39,974 bases of DNA from an uncultured Burkholderiales bacterium (GCA_903910745.1 CAIWAO010000041.1:1-39974); one strand, 5' to 3'; shown: positions 1 to 9,001, numbered from the stretch's first letter. Program-made: numbers and translations. The notes: generated by a model from the sequence alone, not told the origin.

Positions 1-120
1 AATGGACTAAATGGACTAAATGGACTAAATGGACTAAATGGACTAAATGGACTAAATGGACTAAATGGACTAAATGGACTAAATGGACTAAATGGACTAA
101 ATGGACTAAATGGACTAAAT
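1..120. repeat. 9-bp tandem repeat (AATGGACTA, about 13 copies)
   Basis: Thirteen perfect head-to-tail copies of AATGGACTA run from the first base and stop sharply near base 120, so the array may continue outside the window. Because the unit is three codons long, frames stay open through it: plus frame 1 reads (Asn-Gly-Leu)n and ends at a TAA at 151-153; plus frame 3 reads (Trp-Thr-Lys)n, then CEGCSCSGK, and stops at 147-149. The second plus frame is ATG-GAC-TAA in every copy. The array could be the 3' end of a plus-strand gene convergent with nadE, or a non-coding minisatellite. From 154 to 249 I see only the spacer behind the nadE stop. Confidence 0.97.
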
Positions 121-249
121 GCGAGGGATGCTCATGTAGCGGTAAATAATTAAATCCGCTGTATGAAGCCTGGTAATTGCCAGCGAATCCAATTGCCCCT
201 TAATCTGAGCGGCGTCAACTGATAGACGCAATCGTTTCCAAGCGACTCA

Positions 250-1947
250 TCACCCTTTATAGCGGTTCGTAATCGGATATCGCCAGTCTTTCCCAAAACT
301 TCTGTGCGTAATACGAATCCCTATAGGAGATTGTCTTCTTTTGTATTCGCTAATTTTTATCAAATGGGTTACGCGCTCAACGTCCTCTTGTTTGTAGCCA
401 GCACGAACTATTTGATCAACATCCATATCTTGTTCCATGTAGCGCTCTAAGATCGCGTCTAACACTTCGTAGGGGGGTAAACTGTCTTGATCTTTTTGAT
501 CGGGTCTTAGCTCCGCACTAGGTGGGCGCGTTATGATCCTCTCAGGAATAGGATTTTTGCCTTGCCCAAAGGGGTCGTTCTCGTTTCTCCACCTCGCGAG
601 TTTGAAGACCATAGTCTTGGCAACGTCTTTGATCACTGCAAATCCGCCCGCCATGTCTCCGTAAAGAGTACAGTAACCAGTCGCCATCTCACTCTTATTG
701 CCTGTTGTGAGAACGATGGATCCACCTTTATTAGACAACGCCATCAGCATGGTACCTCTGATACGAGCTTGAATATTTTCCTCAGTTGTGTCAATAGGGA
801 GACCATCAAATTCATTTTTCATGGAGCTTAAAAAAGCTTCGAATTCAGGCTTAATGCTAATTTCGTCATACTTCACGCCTAGCCTCTTTGCCATCTCACT
901 GGCATCCAACCAACTGATCTCTGCGGTGTAGGGAGACGGCATCATGACTGCACGAACTTTATCAGCCCCGAGCGCATCCACTGCAATTGCCATCACCAAG
1001 GCAGAATCTATGCCGCCAGATAATCCGAGCAGTACACCCGGAAATCTATTCTTATGAATATAGTCCCTTACCCCAATCACAAGCGCACGCCACAGGTCAT
1101 GCTCCTCAGTGCTTTCAGGCTCAATGGTGCCTCGAATTTGAATAGATGTAGATGTTGACTCTGAATTATTCAAGTCACCAAGGCTTAGACGTATTTCATA
1201 AAGTTCTTCTTCAAAACTTTTAGCGCGTCCTACCAAATTGCCCCGTGAATCTACAGCAAAAGATCTTCCCTCAAACACAACCTCATCTTGTCCACCAACG
1301 AGGTGAGCATAAATTAGGGGCAATTTAGTTTGTGAGGCGCGAGTGCTCATTGCTTTCTCACGCTCAGCTCCTTTGCCCACGTGAAAGGGGGATGCGTTCA
1401 TCACCAGTAGCAACTGCGCTCCGCATTCAAGCGCAGAGAGTGCGGGCCCCTCAAACCACGCATCCTCACAAATTAAAATCCCGATCTTGACGCCTAAGAC
1501 CTCAAACACACAGGGCTCAATTCCTGGCTCAAAATACCTTCTCTCATCAAAAACTTGATAATTGGGCAATTCTCTTTTTGCATAGTGTGCAATAATTTTC
1601 CCCTCACTGAGCACACTTGCTCTATTTTGCCGTTTGGGTGTTGTGACTGAGCGAGTCCTTAAGTCTCCCCCAGTTGGGTGTCCAACAATGACAAATAAAT
1701 CTTTAAGAGTCGCAAGTTCTAAACAAATATGATCAAGTGCATCGTCACAAGCTTTGATAAACGAGGGTCTTAGAAACAAATCTTCACAGGCATATCCACA
1801 AAGAGATAACTCTGGGGTTAGAACCAACCTGGCACCACTTTTATAGGCATTTTTGGCTGAATCAATGATTTTTTTTGCATTGCCTTGAATATCTCCAACC
1901 ACAAAGTTGAGTTGTGCCACGCAAATTTTTTCAAGTTCAAGCGTCAT
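250..1947 (-). CDS. nadE: Glutamine-dependent NAD+ synthetase
   Basis: This cytosolic enzyme catalyses the last step of NAD+ synthesis, ATP-dependent amidation of deamido-NAD+ with ammonia released from glutamine. The N-terminal nitrilase-type glutaminase domain (about 5-270) shows the complete Glu-Lys-Cys triad: Glu46 in TPELSLCGY, Lys124 in AKRELPNY and Cys160 in ILICEDAW. The C-terminal synthetase domain (about 285-550) carries the ATP-pyrophosphatase P-loop SGGIDS at 310-315. At 565 residues it is near the usual length of about 540-560. The start is the ATG at 1945-1947. A plus-strand gene begins about 115 bases away, so nadE heads its own minus-strand unit. The assignment is secure. Confidence 0.97.
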   Translation of the reverse strand: MTLELEKICVAQLNFVVGDIQGNAKKIIDSAKNAYKSGARLVLTPELSLCGYACEDLFLRPSFIKACDDALDHICLELATLKDLFVIVGHPTGGDLRTRSVTTPKRQNRASVLSEGKIIAHYAKRELPNYQVFDERRYFEPGIEPCVFEVLGVKIGILICEDAWFEGPALSALECGAQLLLVMNASPFHVGKGAEREKAMSTRASQTKLPLIYAHLVGGQDEVVFEGRSFAVDSRGNLVGRAKSFEEELYEIRLSLGDLNNSESTSTSIQIRGTIEPESTEEHDLWRALVIGVRDYIHKNRFPGVLLGLSGGIDSALVMAIAVDALGADKVRAVMMPSPYTAEISWLDASEMAKRLGVKYDEISIKPEFEAFLSSMKNEFDGLPIDTTEENIQARIRGTMLMALSNKGGSIVLTTGNKSEMATGYCTLYGDMAGGFAVIKDVAKTMVFKLARWRNENDPFGQGKNPIPERIITRPPSAELRPDQKDQDSLPPYEVLDAILERYMEQDMDVDQIVRAGYKQEDVERVTHLIKISEYKRRQSPIGIRITHRSFGKDWRYPITNRYKG

Positions 1948-2061
1948 AATTTAATCAAGTACCCAGTTAAAAACTAAATTTAAAACAATTTTCACGCAAT
2001 GTTGGTACAAAATCTAAATCCAGCGTACAAAAGCTAAGCCTTGCGTTAGAAATAAACAAAC

Positions 2062-3279
2062 ATGTCAAACACCTCAGAAAACAATCTCGATTATGACATC
2101 CAAGTGCACCATAGCACTTCACAAATTGATGCTTTTGAGTGGAATGAACTCCTAAAAATACAGGCGCAACCTACCCCCTTCATGAAGCTTGAGTACTTGA
2201 GAGCCATGGAGCTGAGCAAAAGTGCCACCACAAAAACAGGCTGGACCCCAAGGTTCATAACTATCAAAAACGCGGGGGAATTGATTGCTGCATGTCCACT
2301 TTATTTAAAAGCTCATTCATACGGAGAATTCGTATTTGACTGGGCATGGGCAAGTGCGTATGAGCAACACGGGCTTGCCTACTATCCTAAAGCTTTGATC
2401 GCTATCCCCTTTACACCGGTCCCAGGTACCAGGTTAATGGCGATAGATGAGCCAACAAGAGAGTTACTCGTAACAGTAATTAAGGCGTGGGTTAAAGAGC
2501 AGGAACTCTCATCGCTTCATCTTTTATTTGGCGCACAGCCTGATTTAAAGTCATGTGCAGATAACGATCTTCTGCTCAGACACACTGTACAGTTTCACTG
2601 GCAAAACTCAGAATACACCGACTTTAACGATTTCTTGAGTAGCCTCAATCAAGAGAAAAGGAAGAAGATCAAACAAGAGAGATCAAAGGTTGCCAAGGCG
2701 GGGATCCACTTTATCGCAAAGCATGGAGCTCAAATCAATGCAGAGGATTGGGCGTTCTTTTACACCTGCTACGAACAAACCTATTATGAGCACGGAAACT
2801 CACCCTACCTCACTCCTGCTTTCTTTGAGAGCATGAAGGAGACTATGCCTGAGAACTGGGTCCTTTTTATTGCAATCAAGGAGGATGGAACAAAAATAGC
2901 TAGCAGCTTAGTTGCTCTATCAGATGCAAAGACCCTAGATTCAGAAAACCCATCCGAAGGCCGTATCGCCTATGGACGGTATTGGGGCGCTTTACAAAGG
3001 GTTGACTGCTTACACTTTGAAGCCTGTTACTACGCACCAATAGAGTGGTGCATACAAAACAAAATCGCTCGCTTTGAAGGTGGTGCCCAAGGAGAGCACA
3101 AAATGGCCAGAGCTTTAATGCCCACGCGAACCAGTAGTGCTCATTATTTGGTACATCCCTCATTTGCCGATGCAGTTAAAAACTTTCTGCAAAGAGAAGA
3201 ACAGGGAATCGAAAATTATATGGAAGACTTACAAAGAAGATCCCCCCTAAAAGGGGGAATTGCAAACAGCCTCATTTAG
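2062..3279 (+). CDS. FemAB/GNAT-like acyltransferase (COG3146 type)
   Basis: A 405-residue soluble protein of the COG3146 family, distantly related to FemAB peptidyltransferases and GNAT N-acyltransferases. Family-like features are the basic segment EKRKKIKQER near residue 200, the YGRYWGALQRVDCLHFEACYY region near 305-325, and FEGGAQGEHKMARALMP near 340-357. The acyl acceptor and donor are unknown for most members, so only a transferase role is inferred. No signal peptide or membrane helix is visible. The last codons overlap a CCCCCC-TAAAA-GGGGG stem-loop, and the stop lies only 13 bases from the stop of the convergent ppa gene. Confidence 0.8.
   Translation: MSNTSENNLDYDIQVHHSTSQIDAFEWNELLKIQAQPTPFMKLEYLRAMELSKSATTKTGWTPRFITIKNAGELIAACPLYLKAHSYGEFVFDWAWASAYEQHGLAYYPKALIAIPFTPVPGTRLMAIDEPTRELLVTVIKAWVKEQELSSLHLLFGAQPDLKSCADNDLLLRHTVQFHWQNSEYTDFNDFLSSLNQEKRKKIKQERSKVAKAGIHFIAKHGAQINAEDWAFFYTCYEQTYYEHGNSPYLTPAFFESMKETMPENWVLFIAIKEDGTKIASSLVALSDAKTLDSENPSEGRIAYGRYWGALQRVDCLHFEACYYAPIEWCIQNKIARFEGGAQGEHKMARALMPTRTSSAHYLVHPSFADAVKNFLQREEQGIENYMEDLQRRSPLKGGIANSLI
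3241..3258. terminator. GC-rich stem-loop at the convergent femAB-like/ppa junction
   Basis: TCCCCC and GGGGGA arms flank a short CTAAA loop. The hairpin lies inside the last codons of the plus-strand acyltransferase and about 35 bases past the ppa stop on the minus strand, where TCTTCTTTG follows. It may end ppa transcription or act in both directions; there is no good T-run, so this is tentative. Confidence 0.35.
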
Positions 3280-3292
3280 ACAAACCAATCTG

Positions 3293-3835
3293 TTATTTTG
3301 TAGAGTGATTGGCTTTATAGGCCTCAATCCCATCCATGATCTCTTTTTTAGCAGACTCTGGACCTTCCCAACCAATAATTTTCACCCACTTGCCTTGCTC
3401 TAAATCTTTGTAATGCTCAAAGAAATGTGCAATCGTTTTCAGTCTCAAGGGGTTCAAATCCTCTGGCTTTTGCCACTGGGTGTAGATGGAGAGAATCTTA
3501 TCGGTTGGCACTGCCAAGACTTTGCCGTCTTCACCTGCTTCGTCTAGCATTTTTAAAATTCCGATGGGTCGGCAAGGCACTACAACTCCTGGAATTAATG
3601 GGACGGGCGTAATCACCAACACATCAACTGGGTCGCCGTCGCCGCTGATCGTTTTGGGTACATATCCATAGTTGGTTGGATAGTGCATAGAGGTGCTCAT
3701 AAATCGGTCCACGAAAATAGCGCCCGTTTCTTTATCAACTTCATACTTTACGGGATCAGCATTCATTGGAATTTCGATGATCACGTTAAAAGCCTCTGGA
3801 ACATTTGAACCGTATGTGACGTTATCTAATGACAT
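3293..3835 (-). CDS. ppa: Inorganic pyrophosphatase (soluble, family I)
   Basis: This 180-residue cytosolic enzyme hydrolyses pyrophosphate to two phosphates and so pulls biosynthetic reactions forward. Family I active-site residues are present and shifted by one from E. coli numbering: Lys30, Glu32, Arg44, Tyr56, and the metal-binding signature DGDPVDVLV with Asp66, Asp68 and Asp71. Length matches the family (about 175-180). The start ATG is at 3833-3835. It is divergent from hppA, the proton-pumping pyrophosphatase, across a 386-base spacer, so cells have both a heat-releasing and an energy-conserving route for pyrophosphate side by side. Confidence 0.97.
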   Translation of the reverse strand: MSLDNVTYGSNVPEAFNVIIEIPMNADPVKYEVDKETGAIFVDRFMSTSMHYPTNYGYVPKTISGDGDPVDVLVITPVPLIPGVVVPCRPIGILKMLDEAGEDGKVLAVPTDKILSIYTQWQKPEDLNPLRLKTIAHFFEHYKDLEQGKWVKIIGWEGPESAKKEIMDGIEAYKANHSTK

Positions 3836-4131
3836 GTTATTTCTTTATTTTTAATTTAAAAAATGAGCCCTCCCAACTGGGCTAATTCAAGGACAAACCC
3901 TTGATTGAGATTAAAGCGAGGGCTTTATCGACTGGGACTAACCCGCATTTTACAGATCCTTTGAGGGGAATTTGAACATTTAATGCTTTTGATGACGTAC
4001 ATTGTCATTGTCGCGCCCTAAAAGCTTTGAGAAAATGTTTTGTACATCTGTACCTAGCAAAGTTCTTGGGGCTCGCAACAAGGTAAGAGAATGGGGTGAG
4101 AAATTTAGCAAAGAAGAGGGGGTAAGTTAAC

Positions 4132-4165
4132 CATTTCGAGTGCAATTTCTAAACATTTTGAGTGC
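4132..4165 (+). promoter_or_regulatory. 12-bp direct repeat just upstream of the hppA promoter
   Basis: CATTTCGAGTGC (4132-4143) and CATTTTGAGTGC (4154-4165) differ at one base. Their starts are 22 bases apart, two helical turns, directly upstream of a TTGACA at 4171. The layout fits a two-site activator, but no regulator is known here. Confidence 0.35.
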
Positions 4166-4170
4166 TCGTC

Positions 4171-4197
4171 TTGACAACTTAACTTTTTGTTTAATTT
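4171..4197 (+). promoter_or_regulatory. Candidate sigma70-like promoter of hppA
   Basis: A perfect TTGACA (4171-4176) is followed after 15 bases by TAATTT (4192-4197). The spacer is shorter than ideal, so the -10 choice is uncertain. The hppA ATG is 24 bases further on. Confidence 0.35.
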
Positions 4198-4221
4198 GAC
4201 AATACATCAAAAGGACATCTT

Positions 4222-6384
4222 ATGACTGAGAATACCGCGCTGATTTTTGCCCTGACTTGCGGGCTAATCGCTGTCATTTATGGTTTTTGGGCACGCTCCT
4301 CAATCTTATCCCTAAGTGCTGGAAATGAGAGGATGCAAGAGATAGCAGCCGCTATTGAACAAGGTGCAGCCGCTTATCTTGCTCGTCAATACCGAACGAT
4401 AGCCGTTGTTGGCATAGTTTTAGCCATTTTGATCGCCATTTTCCTAACCCCACAAACTGCGGTAGGGTTCGTTATAGGGGCATTTTTATCAGGTGCCTGT
4501 GGCTTTATTGGAATGAACGTCTCCGTCAAAGCCAATGTCAGAACTGCACAAGCCGCTACCCATGGAATTGGGCCCGCGCTGGACGTTGCATTTAAAGGCG
4601 GTGCAATTACGGGTATGTTGGTCGTAGGTCTGGGTTTATTGGGTGTAACTGGTTTTTACTGGTATTTGGTTGGAAGCGGATCTCATCCTAACGGGGAGGC
4701 TTTGGCGACACTTCTGAACCCCCTGATCGGTCTCGCATTTGGGTCATCATTAATTTCTATCTTTGCTCGTTTGGGAGGCGGTATTTTTACCAAAGGGGCA
4801 GATGTTGGGGCAGACCTGGTAGGTAAAGTGGAGGCAGGAATACCAGAGGATGATCCAAGAAACCCGGCAGTAATTGCTGACAATGTGGGTGACAATGTGG
4901 GCGACTGCGCAGGGATGGCCGCAGACCTATTTGAGACTTACGCGGTCACATTGATTGCGACAATGGTTCTTGGTGCACTGGTTGTAAAGAACGGGCATGG
5001 TGAGGCTGTTATATATCCCCTCGTCTTGGGCGGTGTTTCTATCATCGCATCAATCATAGGTTGCTTCTTCGTCAAAGCCTCTCCAGGTATGAGAAATGTA
5101 ATGCCCGCTTTGTATAAAGGATTGATCGTTGCGGGACTGTTAAGTCTTGTTGCATTTGCATATATTACCTGGACTATGATGCCAGATGATGCAATAAATC
5201 CAACTGGATCCAGAGTTGCATTATTCGGCTCTTGTATTGTGGGTTTAGTACTTACCGCGGCACTGGTTTGGATCACTGAGTACTACACAGGAACAGATTA
5301 CGCTCCTGTTAAACACGTTGCACAAGCCTCTACTACGGGCCACGCGACCAATATCATTGCTGGAATCGGTGTGTCAATGAAGTCAACCGCATGGCCAGTT
5401 TTATGCGTCTGCTTGGCTATTTTGGTATCCTTCTCCCTTGCTGGACTTTACGGCGTCGCAATTGCTGCGACTGCGATGCTTAGCATGGCTGGCATCGTCG
5501 TGGCGCTTGATGCGTATGGGCCCATCACTGACAACGCGGGTGGTATCGCCGAAATGGCTGAGTTACCCTCCAGCGTGAGGGACGTAACAGATCCCCTGGA
5601 CGCAGTCGGTAATACGACAAAAGCCGTTACCAAAGGATACGCAATTGGTTCAGCTGGGCTTGCTGCATTGGTGCTATTTGCAGACTATACCCACAAGCTG
5701 GAGAGTTTTGGTAATTCTGTGAGCTTTGATCTATCAGACCCTATGGTCATCATTGGTTTATTCATAGGTGGCTTAATTCCTTACCTCTTTGGTGCAATGG
5801 CGATGGAGGCAGTCGGTCGCTCGGCGGGAGCAGTGGTTGAGGAAGTACGTCGCCAGTTTCGTGAGATTAAAGGGATTATGGAGGGCACTGCTAAACCTGA
5901 GTACGGGCGCGCTGTTGATATGCTAACTACAGCGGCTATCAAAGAGATGATGATCCCCTCACTTCTTCCGGTCGTAACCCCTATTTTGGTCGGCCTGATT
6001 TTGGGGCCTAAAGCGCTCGGTGGCTTACTCATGGGAACCATTGTTACTGGACTGTTTGTTGCAATCTCCATGTGTACCGGAGGGGGTGCATGGGATAACG
6101 CCAAAAAGTATATTGAAGACGGGCATCACGGGGGCAAGGGAAGTGACGCCCACAAAGCTGCAGTTACTGGGGACACTGTAGGAGACCCATACAAAGACAC
6201 TGCAGGTCCTGCTGTGAACCCATTGATTAAAATCATCAACATAGTTGCTTTATTGATCGTACCCTTATTGCCTGGGAGCCATACGGTTAAAACGACACAA
6301 GCAACCTCGGCAATAAATCCCCCATCACTAAGCGCTCCTGTCCAAGGCTCAATCAACAACCGAATACGGATACCCGTTTTTTAA
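4222..6384 (+). CDS. hppA: Membrane-bound proton-translocating pyrophosphatase, K+-independent type
   Basis: A polytopic inner-membrane pump that couples pyrophosphate hydrolysis to proton export. The substrate loop is intact: [14 protein letters not shown] at 191-204 and [19 protein letters not shown] at 210-228. The segment [10 protein letters not shown] at 463-472 has Lys467 and Thr470. In this family Lys and Thr at these places mark the K+-independent H+-pumping class, whereas K+-dependent pumps carry Ala at the Lys position. The protein has 720 residues. After the usual end ([16 protein letters not shown]) there is an additional tail of about 36 residues, polar and Pro/Ser/Asn-rich, not typical of the family. 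Confidence 0.96.
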   Translation: MTENTALIFALTCGLIAVIYGFWARSSILSLSAGNERMQEIAAAIEQGAAAYLARQYRTIAVVGIVLAILIAIFLTPQTAVGFVIGAFLSGACGFIGMNVSVKANVRTAQAATHGIGPALDVAFKGGAITGMLVVGLGLLGVTGFYWYLVGSGSHPNGEALATLLNPLIGLAFGSSLISIFARLGGGIFTKGADVGADLVGKVEAGIPEDDPRNPAVIADNVGDNVGDCAGMAADLFETYAVTLIATMVLGALVVKNGHGEAVIYPLVLGGVSIIASIIGCFFVKASPGMRNVMPALYKGLIVAGLLSLVAFAYITWTMMPDDAINPTGSRVALFGSCIVGLVLTAALVWITEYYTGTDYAPVKHVAQASTTGHATNIIAGIGVSMKSTAWPVLCVCLAILVSFSLAGLYGVAIAATAMLSMAGIVVALDAYGPITDNAGGIAEMAELPSSVRDVTDPLDAVGNTTKAVTKGYAIGSAGLAALVLFADYTHKLESFGNSVSFDLSDPMVIIGLFIGGLIPYLFGAMAMEAVGRSAGAVVEEVRRQFREIKGIMEGTAKPEYGRAVDMLTTAAIKEMMIPSLLPVVTPILVGLILGPKALGGLLMGTIVTGLFVAISMCTGGGAWDNAKKYIEDGHHGGKGSDAHKAAVTGDTVGDPYKDTAGPAVNPLIKIINIVALLIVPLLPGSHTVKTTQATSAINPPSLSAPVQGSINNRIRIPVF

Positions 6385-6480
6385 GGCTCAGTAATAAAAC
6401 CCCTCAAAACATGGGCTCTGAGAGGAAATATTCAATTACGGCAATTGAGTAGAACTAGGCACCAAGTAATATGTGTTACT

Positions 6481-7068
6481 TCAACCGTAAGCGTGTGCGC
6501 CCATAAAGGCCGAGAGTTGGAAGACTGAATTAGGGCTTCTGGGAACAATTCTTTGCGGTGGTTCTTTTAGTTTGAAGCGACCAACAGATGGGCTGGACTC
6601 TGGAGCTTGACTCCACTGGGGGAGTAAAGACACCAAATCGATCAATTTTTGTTTAGCCAAGAACTCTTCAATTAAATCAATAAAAGAAGATTCTATAGGG
6701 TTGAAATCGATTTCAGGCTCACCTAGTTGTGCCTCAGTAAGTGCCCCATTGAGAGCTTGTTTTATTTCTAAATTTTCCACTGAATTAGTGCTCGCACGTT
6801 TAGATTGGGAACCAGACTTGTCAAAAATACGAACTAAATCTAAAACTGTGAGCTCTTCTAAATTAGCTGCAATTTGGTAGCCTCCACCAGGCCCTTTGGT
6901 CGATTTTACGATTTGATGGTCCTTGAGTTGTTTAAGAATCTGCTCCAAATTGGAAACAGACAACCCCGTGGTGTCAGAGAGTGACTGTGTCGTAACCATC
7001 TTCGTCTTAGACCCACAAGCGATTAACACTGTAACGTCTAAACCCGTAACTGCTCGCTTTGAAATCAT
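6481..7068 (-). CDS. Rrf2-family winged-helix transcriptional regulator
   Basis: A 195-residue DNA-binding protein. The first 85 residues follow the Rrf2 winged-helix pattern: a recognition-helix region SDTTGLSVSNLEQILKQL, then the wing motif KGPGGGYQIA, then LTVLDLVRIFD. The only cysteine is near residue 19, so the three-cysteine Fe-S site of IscR/NsrR-type members is missing and any signal must be sensed in another way. The C-terminal half (about 90-195) is longer than in IscR and unfamiliar. It is divergent from a MerR-type regulator, and the shared spacer holds repeated ATCTAC elements, one of them in inverted orientation next to this gene. Target genes are unknown. Confidence 0.85.
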   Translation of the reverse strand: MISKRAVTGLDVTVLIACGSKTKMVTTQSLSDTTGLSVSNLEQILKQLKDHQIVKSTKGPGGGYQIAANLEELTVLDLVRIFDKSGSQSKRASTNSVENLEIKQALNGALTEAQLGEPEIDFNPIESSFIDLIEEFLAKQKLIDLVSLLPQWSQAPESSPSVGRFKLKEPPQRIVPRSPNSVFQLSAFMGAHAYG

Positions 7069-7110
7069 AGTGTCTCTTTTTAAAAGTTAAGGAATGACAA
7101 AACACAAACC

Positions 7111-7225
7111 ATATGTAGATTTTAGTCAAAAATAAGAATTAATCTACTCATTTAAGGCTTAAAATCTAAATACATTCACATTTTTCGTTGATAAATGTCA
7201 TATAATCTACTCATTATCTACTCAT
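7111..7225. promoter_or_regulatory. Repeated AATCTACTCAT operator-like elements between rrf2-type and merR-type genes
   Basis: AATCTACTCAT occurs exactly at 7141-7151 and 7204-7214. TATCTACTCAT at 7215-7225 abuts the latter, making a perfect-phase 11-bp direct repeat. An inverted 9/11 match (AATCTACATAT) lies at 7111-7121, and a partial AATCTA copy at 7163. The tandem pair overlaps a TATAAT (7201-7206) that has TTCACA 20 bases upstream (7175-7180). An overlong spacer is typical of MerR-controlled promoters, and 11-bp direct repeats are the operator form used by CarH-type MerR proteins. The regulator that binds is inferred. Confidence 0.6.
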
Positions 7226-7234
7226 AATAAGAAA

Positions 7235-8350
7235 ATGAATCAAGCAACTACTACAGATAATGAACCTCTTGAGCTATTGTTTAAGATTGGTACAGTCTCA
7301 GAGCTCACATCAATCCCAGTTACGACACTTAGAGACTGGGAGATACGCTACAAGGCCCTACATCCCCAAAAAACCGATGGACGTCACAGGATGTTTAGAC
7401 AAACGGATATTGAGCGTGCTCATCTATTTAAGCGTTTGAGTTCGTTTGGACAATCGATCAGCGGCATTGCCCACTTAGAGAATCCTCAATTGATTGCGTT
7501 GCTGCAAAAATTCCAGTCCTCAAAGACTGAAAATTCTTCAAATAAAAATCAGTCAGCTGCGAATACACAAAGCACTACGTCCCAGCATAATATAACTCTA
7601 CAAGGTGAGTTCGCTGCTGAAACTCCATCATTTGAAGCTGTAGTGATTGGTCTTGGGTTAGCCAGGAGGCTAGAGAGCAGTAAATTCACAAAACACCTCT
7701 CAGTTGCTCAACTTCGGATTAGGGAGGTTTACAGTGATCTTTCATCTGCCTTAATTGAGCCCTCCCCTTTGAAGTTCCCCGGCTCTCAAAATCAAGCCTC
7801 GAATGGACTGATCATTTTGAATCAAAATGAGATCCACACCGAGAGTGCAAATCAACTGATAAAACTTTTGGAAACACACCCTGGCTATCAAATCATTGTC
7901 CTCTACCTATACGCGCCAAGCTCTTGGGTAGATGTTTTAAAGAACAAAGGTTTAACTCTAAAGCGTGAACCGATTACAGACTCAGGTTTAGCGCAACTCT
8001 TCAATTCATTTTTGGTTATTGAGCCCAAAAAATATATAAACTCTTTTGACCCTCTTCACTCACAGAGTTCTTTAACGCTGATACCTCCCAGAAAATATTC
8101 CTCTGATGCGTTGAGTAAAATTTCGGAAATATCAACCCAAATATTTTGTGAATGTCCACACCACGTTTGTGAGATGATTGAAAAACTAGCAAGTTTTGAA
8201 AAATATAGCCAAGAATGCTTGAGCAACAGTACAGAGGATGCAAATCTGCACGCCTACCTGAGCAGCGTCTCTGGAACTGCGAGAGCATTGTTTGAGCGTG
8301 CTTTAGAAAAAATAGCAGCGCATGAGGGTATTGAACTGCCGCTTGAATAG
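7235..8350 (+). CDS. MerR-family regulator with large C-terminal domain (LitR/CarH-like architecture)
   Basis: A 371-residue regulator. Residues 15-85 form a MerR helix-turn-helix: IGTVSELTSIPVTTLRDWE, then RYKALHPQKTDGRHRMFRQTD. A low-complexity Ser/Asn/Gln linker follows near 90-125. The rest (about 130-285) has alternating strands and helices like the Rossmann-type effector domain of LitR/CarH proteins, but I find no His-containing cobalamin motif such as DLHxxG. The C-terminal block with CPHHVCEMIEKLASFEKYS and ALFERALEKIAAHEGI recalls a family common in Burkholderiales. B12 or light sensing is not supported by visible residues. It probably regulates itself through the repeats at its own promoter and is followed after 9 bases by a GNAT gene. 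Confidence 0.8.
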   Translation: MNQATTTDNEPLELLFKIGTVSELTSIPVTTLRDWEIRYKALHPQKTDGRHRMFRQTDIERAHLFKRLSSFGQSISGIAHLENPQLIALLQKFQSSKTENSSNKNQSAANTQSTTSQHNITLQGEFAAETPSFEAVVIGLGLARRLESSKFTKHLSVAQLRIREVYSDLSSALIEPSPLKFPGSQNQASNGLIILNQNEIHTESANQLIKLLETHPGYQIIVLYLYAPSSWVDVLKNKGLTLKREPITDSGLAQLFNSFLVIEPKKYINSFDPLHSQSSLTLIPPRKYSSDALSKISEISTQIFCECPHHVCEMIEKLASFEKYSQECLSNSTEDANLHAYLSSVSGTARALFERALEKIAAHEGIELPLE

Positions 8351-8359
8351 GGATTTCTA

Positions 8360-8971
8360 ATGCAGCTCGTAAAACCAGAGATCAAACATATTGAGAGTTA
8401 CTTACGCGCAATTGAGGGCGACTGGAGTGATGTTGCCTTTGAAAAAGATCCGATCATAAAGGCTAAAAAAATCAAGGATATTAAAAATAATCCGAGAGAG
8501 TTTTTGGAGCTATTTGATGACCCCAATGCCAAGGCACTGCCCTACTTGCTTGGGGATCAAACGATTGCTTATGCAGTCCCAAGCCTTCGACGCTGGATTT
8601 GGGACACAAAGCGCGATCAATATTGCGGATCGGTGTCGCTTCGTTGGCAAAACGGCACGACTGAGTTACCTTACCACTTGATGGGCCACATTGGTTACTG
8701 CGTTCCCCCTATTGAGCAAAACAAAGGATATGCAAGTTTTGGTTTAAAGGCAATCCTGGAGGTCGCAAGTGCTCTAGCGTTGGAATTCGTATACTTGGTC
8801 ACTGACTCTGATAATTTAGCTTCACAACGAGTGATTGTCAAAAATCATGGGATATTGGTGGAGCAATTTACCAAACCGGCTATGTACGGGGATAAACCAG
8901 CGTTAAGATTTTTGATACCACTGGTTGAAAATCCCATAAAAATTGTCCCCAAAAGCACCAGAAATAATTGA
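8360..8971 (+). CDS. GNAT-family N-acetyltransferase
   Basis: A 203-residue predicted cytosolic acetyl-CoA-dependent acyltransferase. The central region has the GNAT pattern: strand HIGYCVPPIEQNKGYAS, where QNKGYA takes the place of the Q/RxxGxG/A acetyl-CoA pyrophosphate loop, then helix GLKAILEVASALALEF and VYLVTDSDNLASQRVI, the typical motif B with an Asn that precedes SxxxI. The acceptor is not predictable. It starts 9 bases after the MerR-type gene and is likely cotranscribed with it. The gene ends shortly before a G/C-rich stem-loop at the junction with the convergent HiPIP gene. Confidence 0.85.
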   Translation: MQLVKPEIKHIESYLRAIEGDWSDVAFEKDPIIKAKKIKDIKNNPREFLELFDDPNAKALPYLLGDQTIAYAVPSLRRWIWDTKRDQYCGSVSLRWQNGTTELPYHLMGHIGYCVPPIEQNKGYASFGLKAILEVASALALEFVYLVTDSDNLASQRVIVKNHGILVEQFTKPAMYGDKPALRFLIPLVENPIKIVPKSTRNN

Positions 8972-9001
8972 TACCGTGGAGACAAATATTGCAAAGCAAC
9001 A

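Larger units (their letters stand above)
3836..4221. other. Intergenic region between divergent ppa and hppA
   Basis: This 386-base spacer has no convincing gene. It holds a short AGCCC/GGGCT inverted repeat near the ppa start, an ATGAC-N7-GTCAT inverted repeat at 3992-4008, two TGTAC words at 4041-4053, a direct repeat at 4132-4165 and a likely hppA promoter from 4171. The hppA start is preceded by AAGGAC at 4211-4216, a good ribosome binding site. Confidence 0.6.

Noticed and set aside
1-120. CRISPR-like array
   Set aside because: Units are 9 bp with no spacers and no cas gene; it is a simple tandem repeat.
562-831. 89-codon plus-strand reading frame
   Set aside because: It lies wholly inside nadE on the other strand and has no family-like sequence or ribosome binding site.
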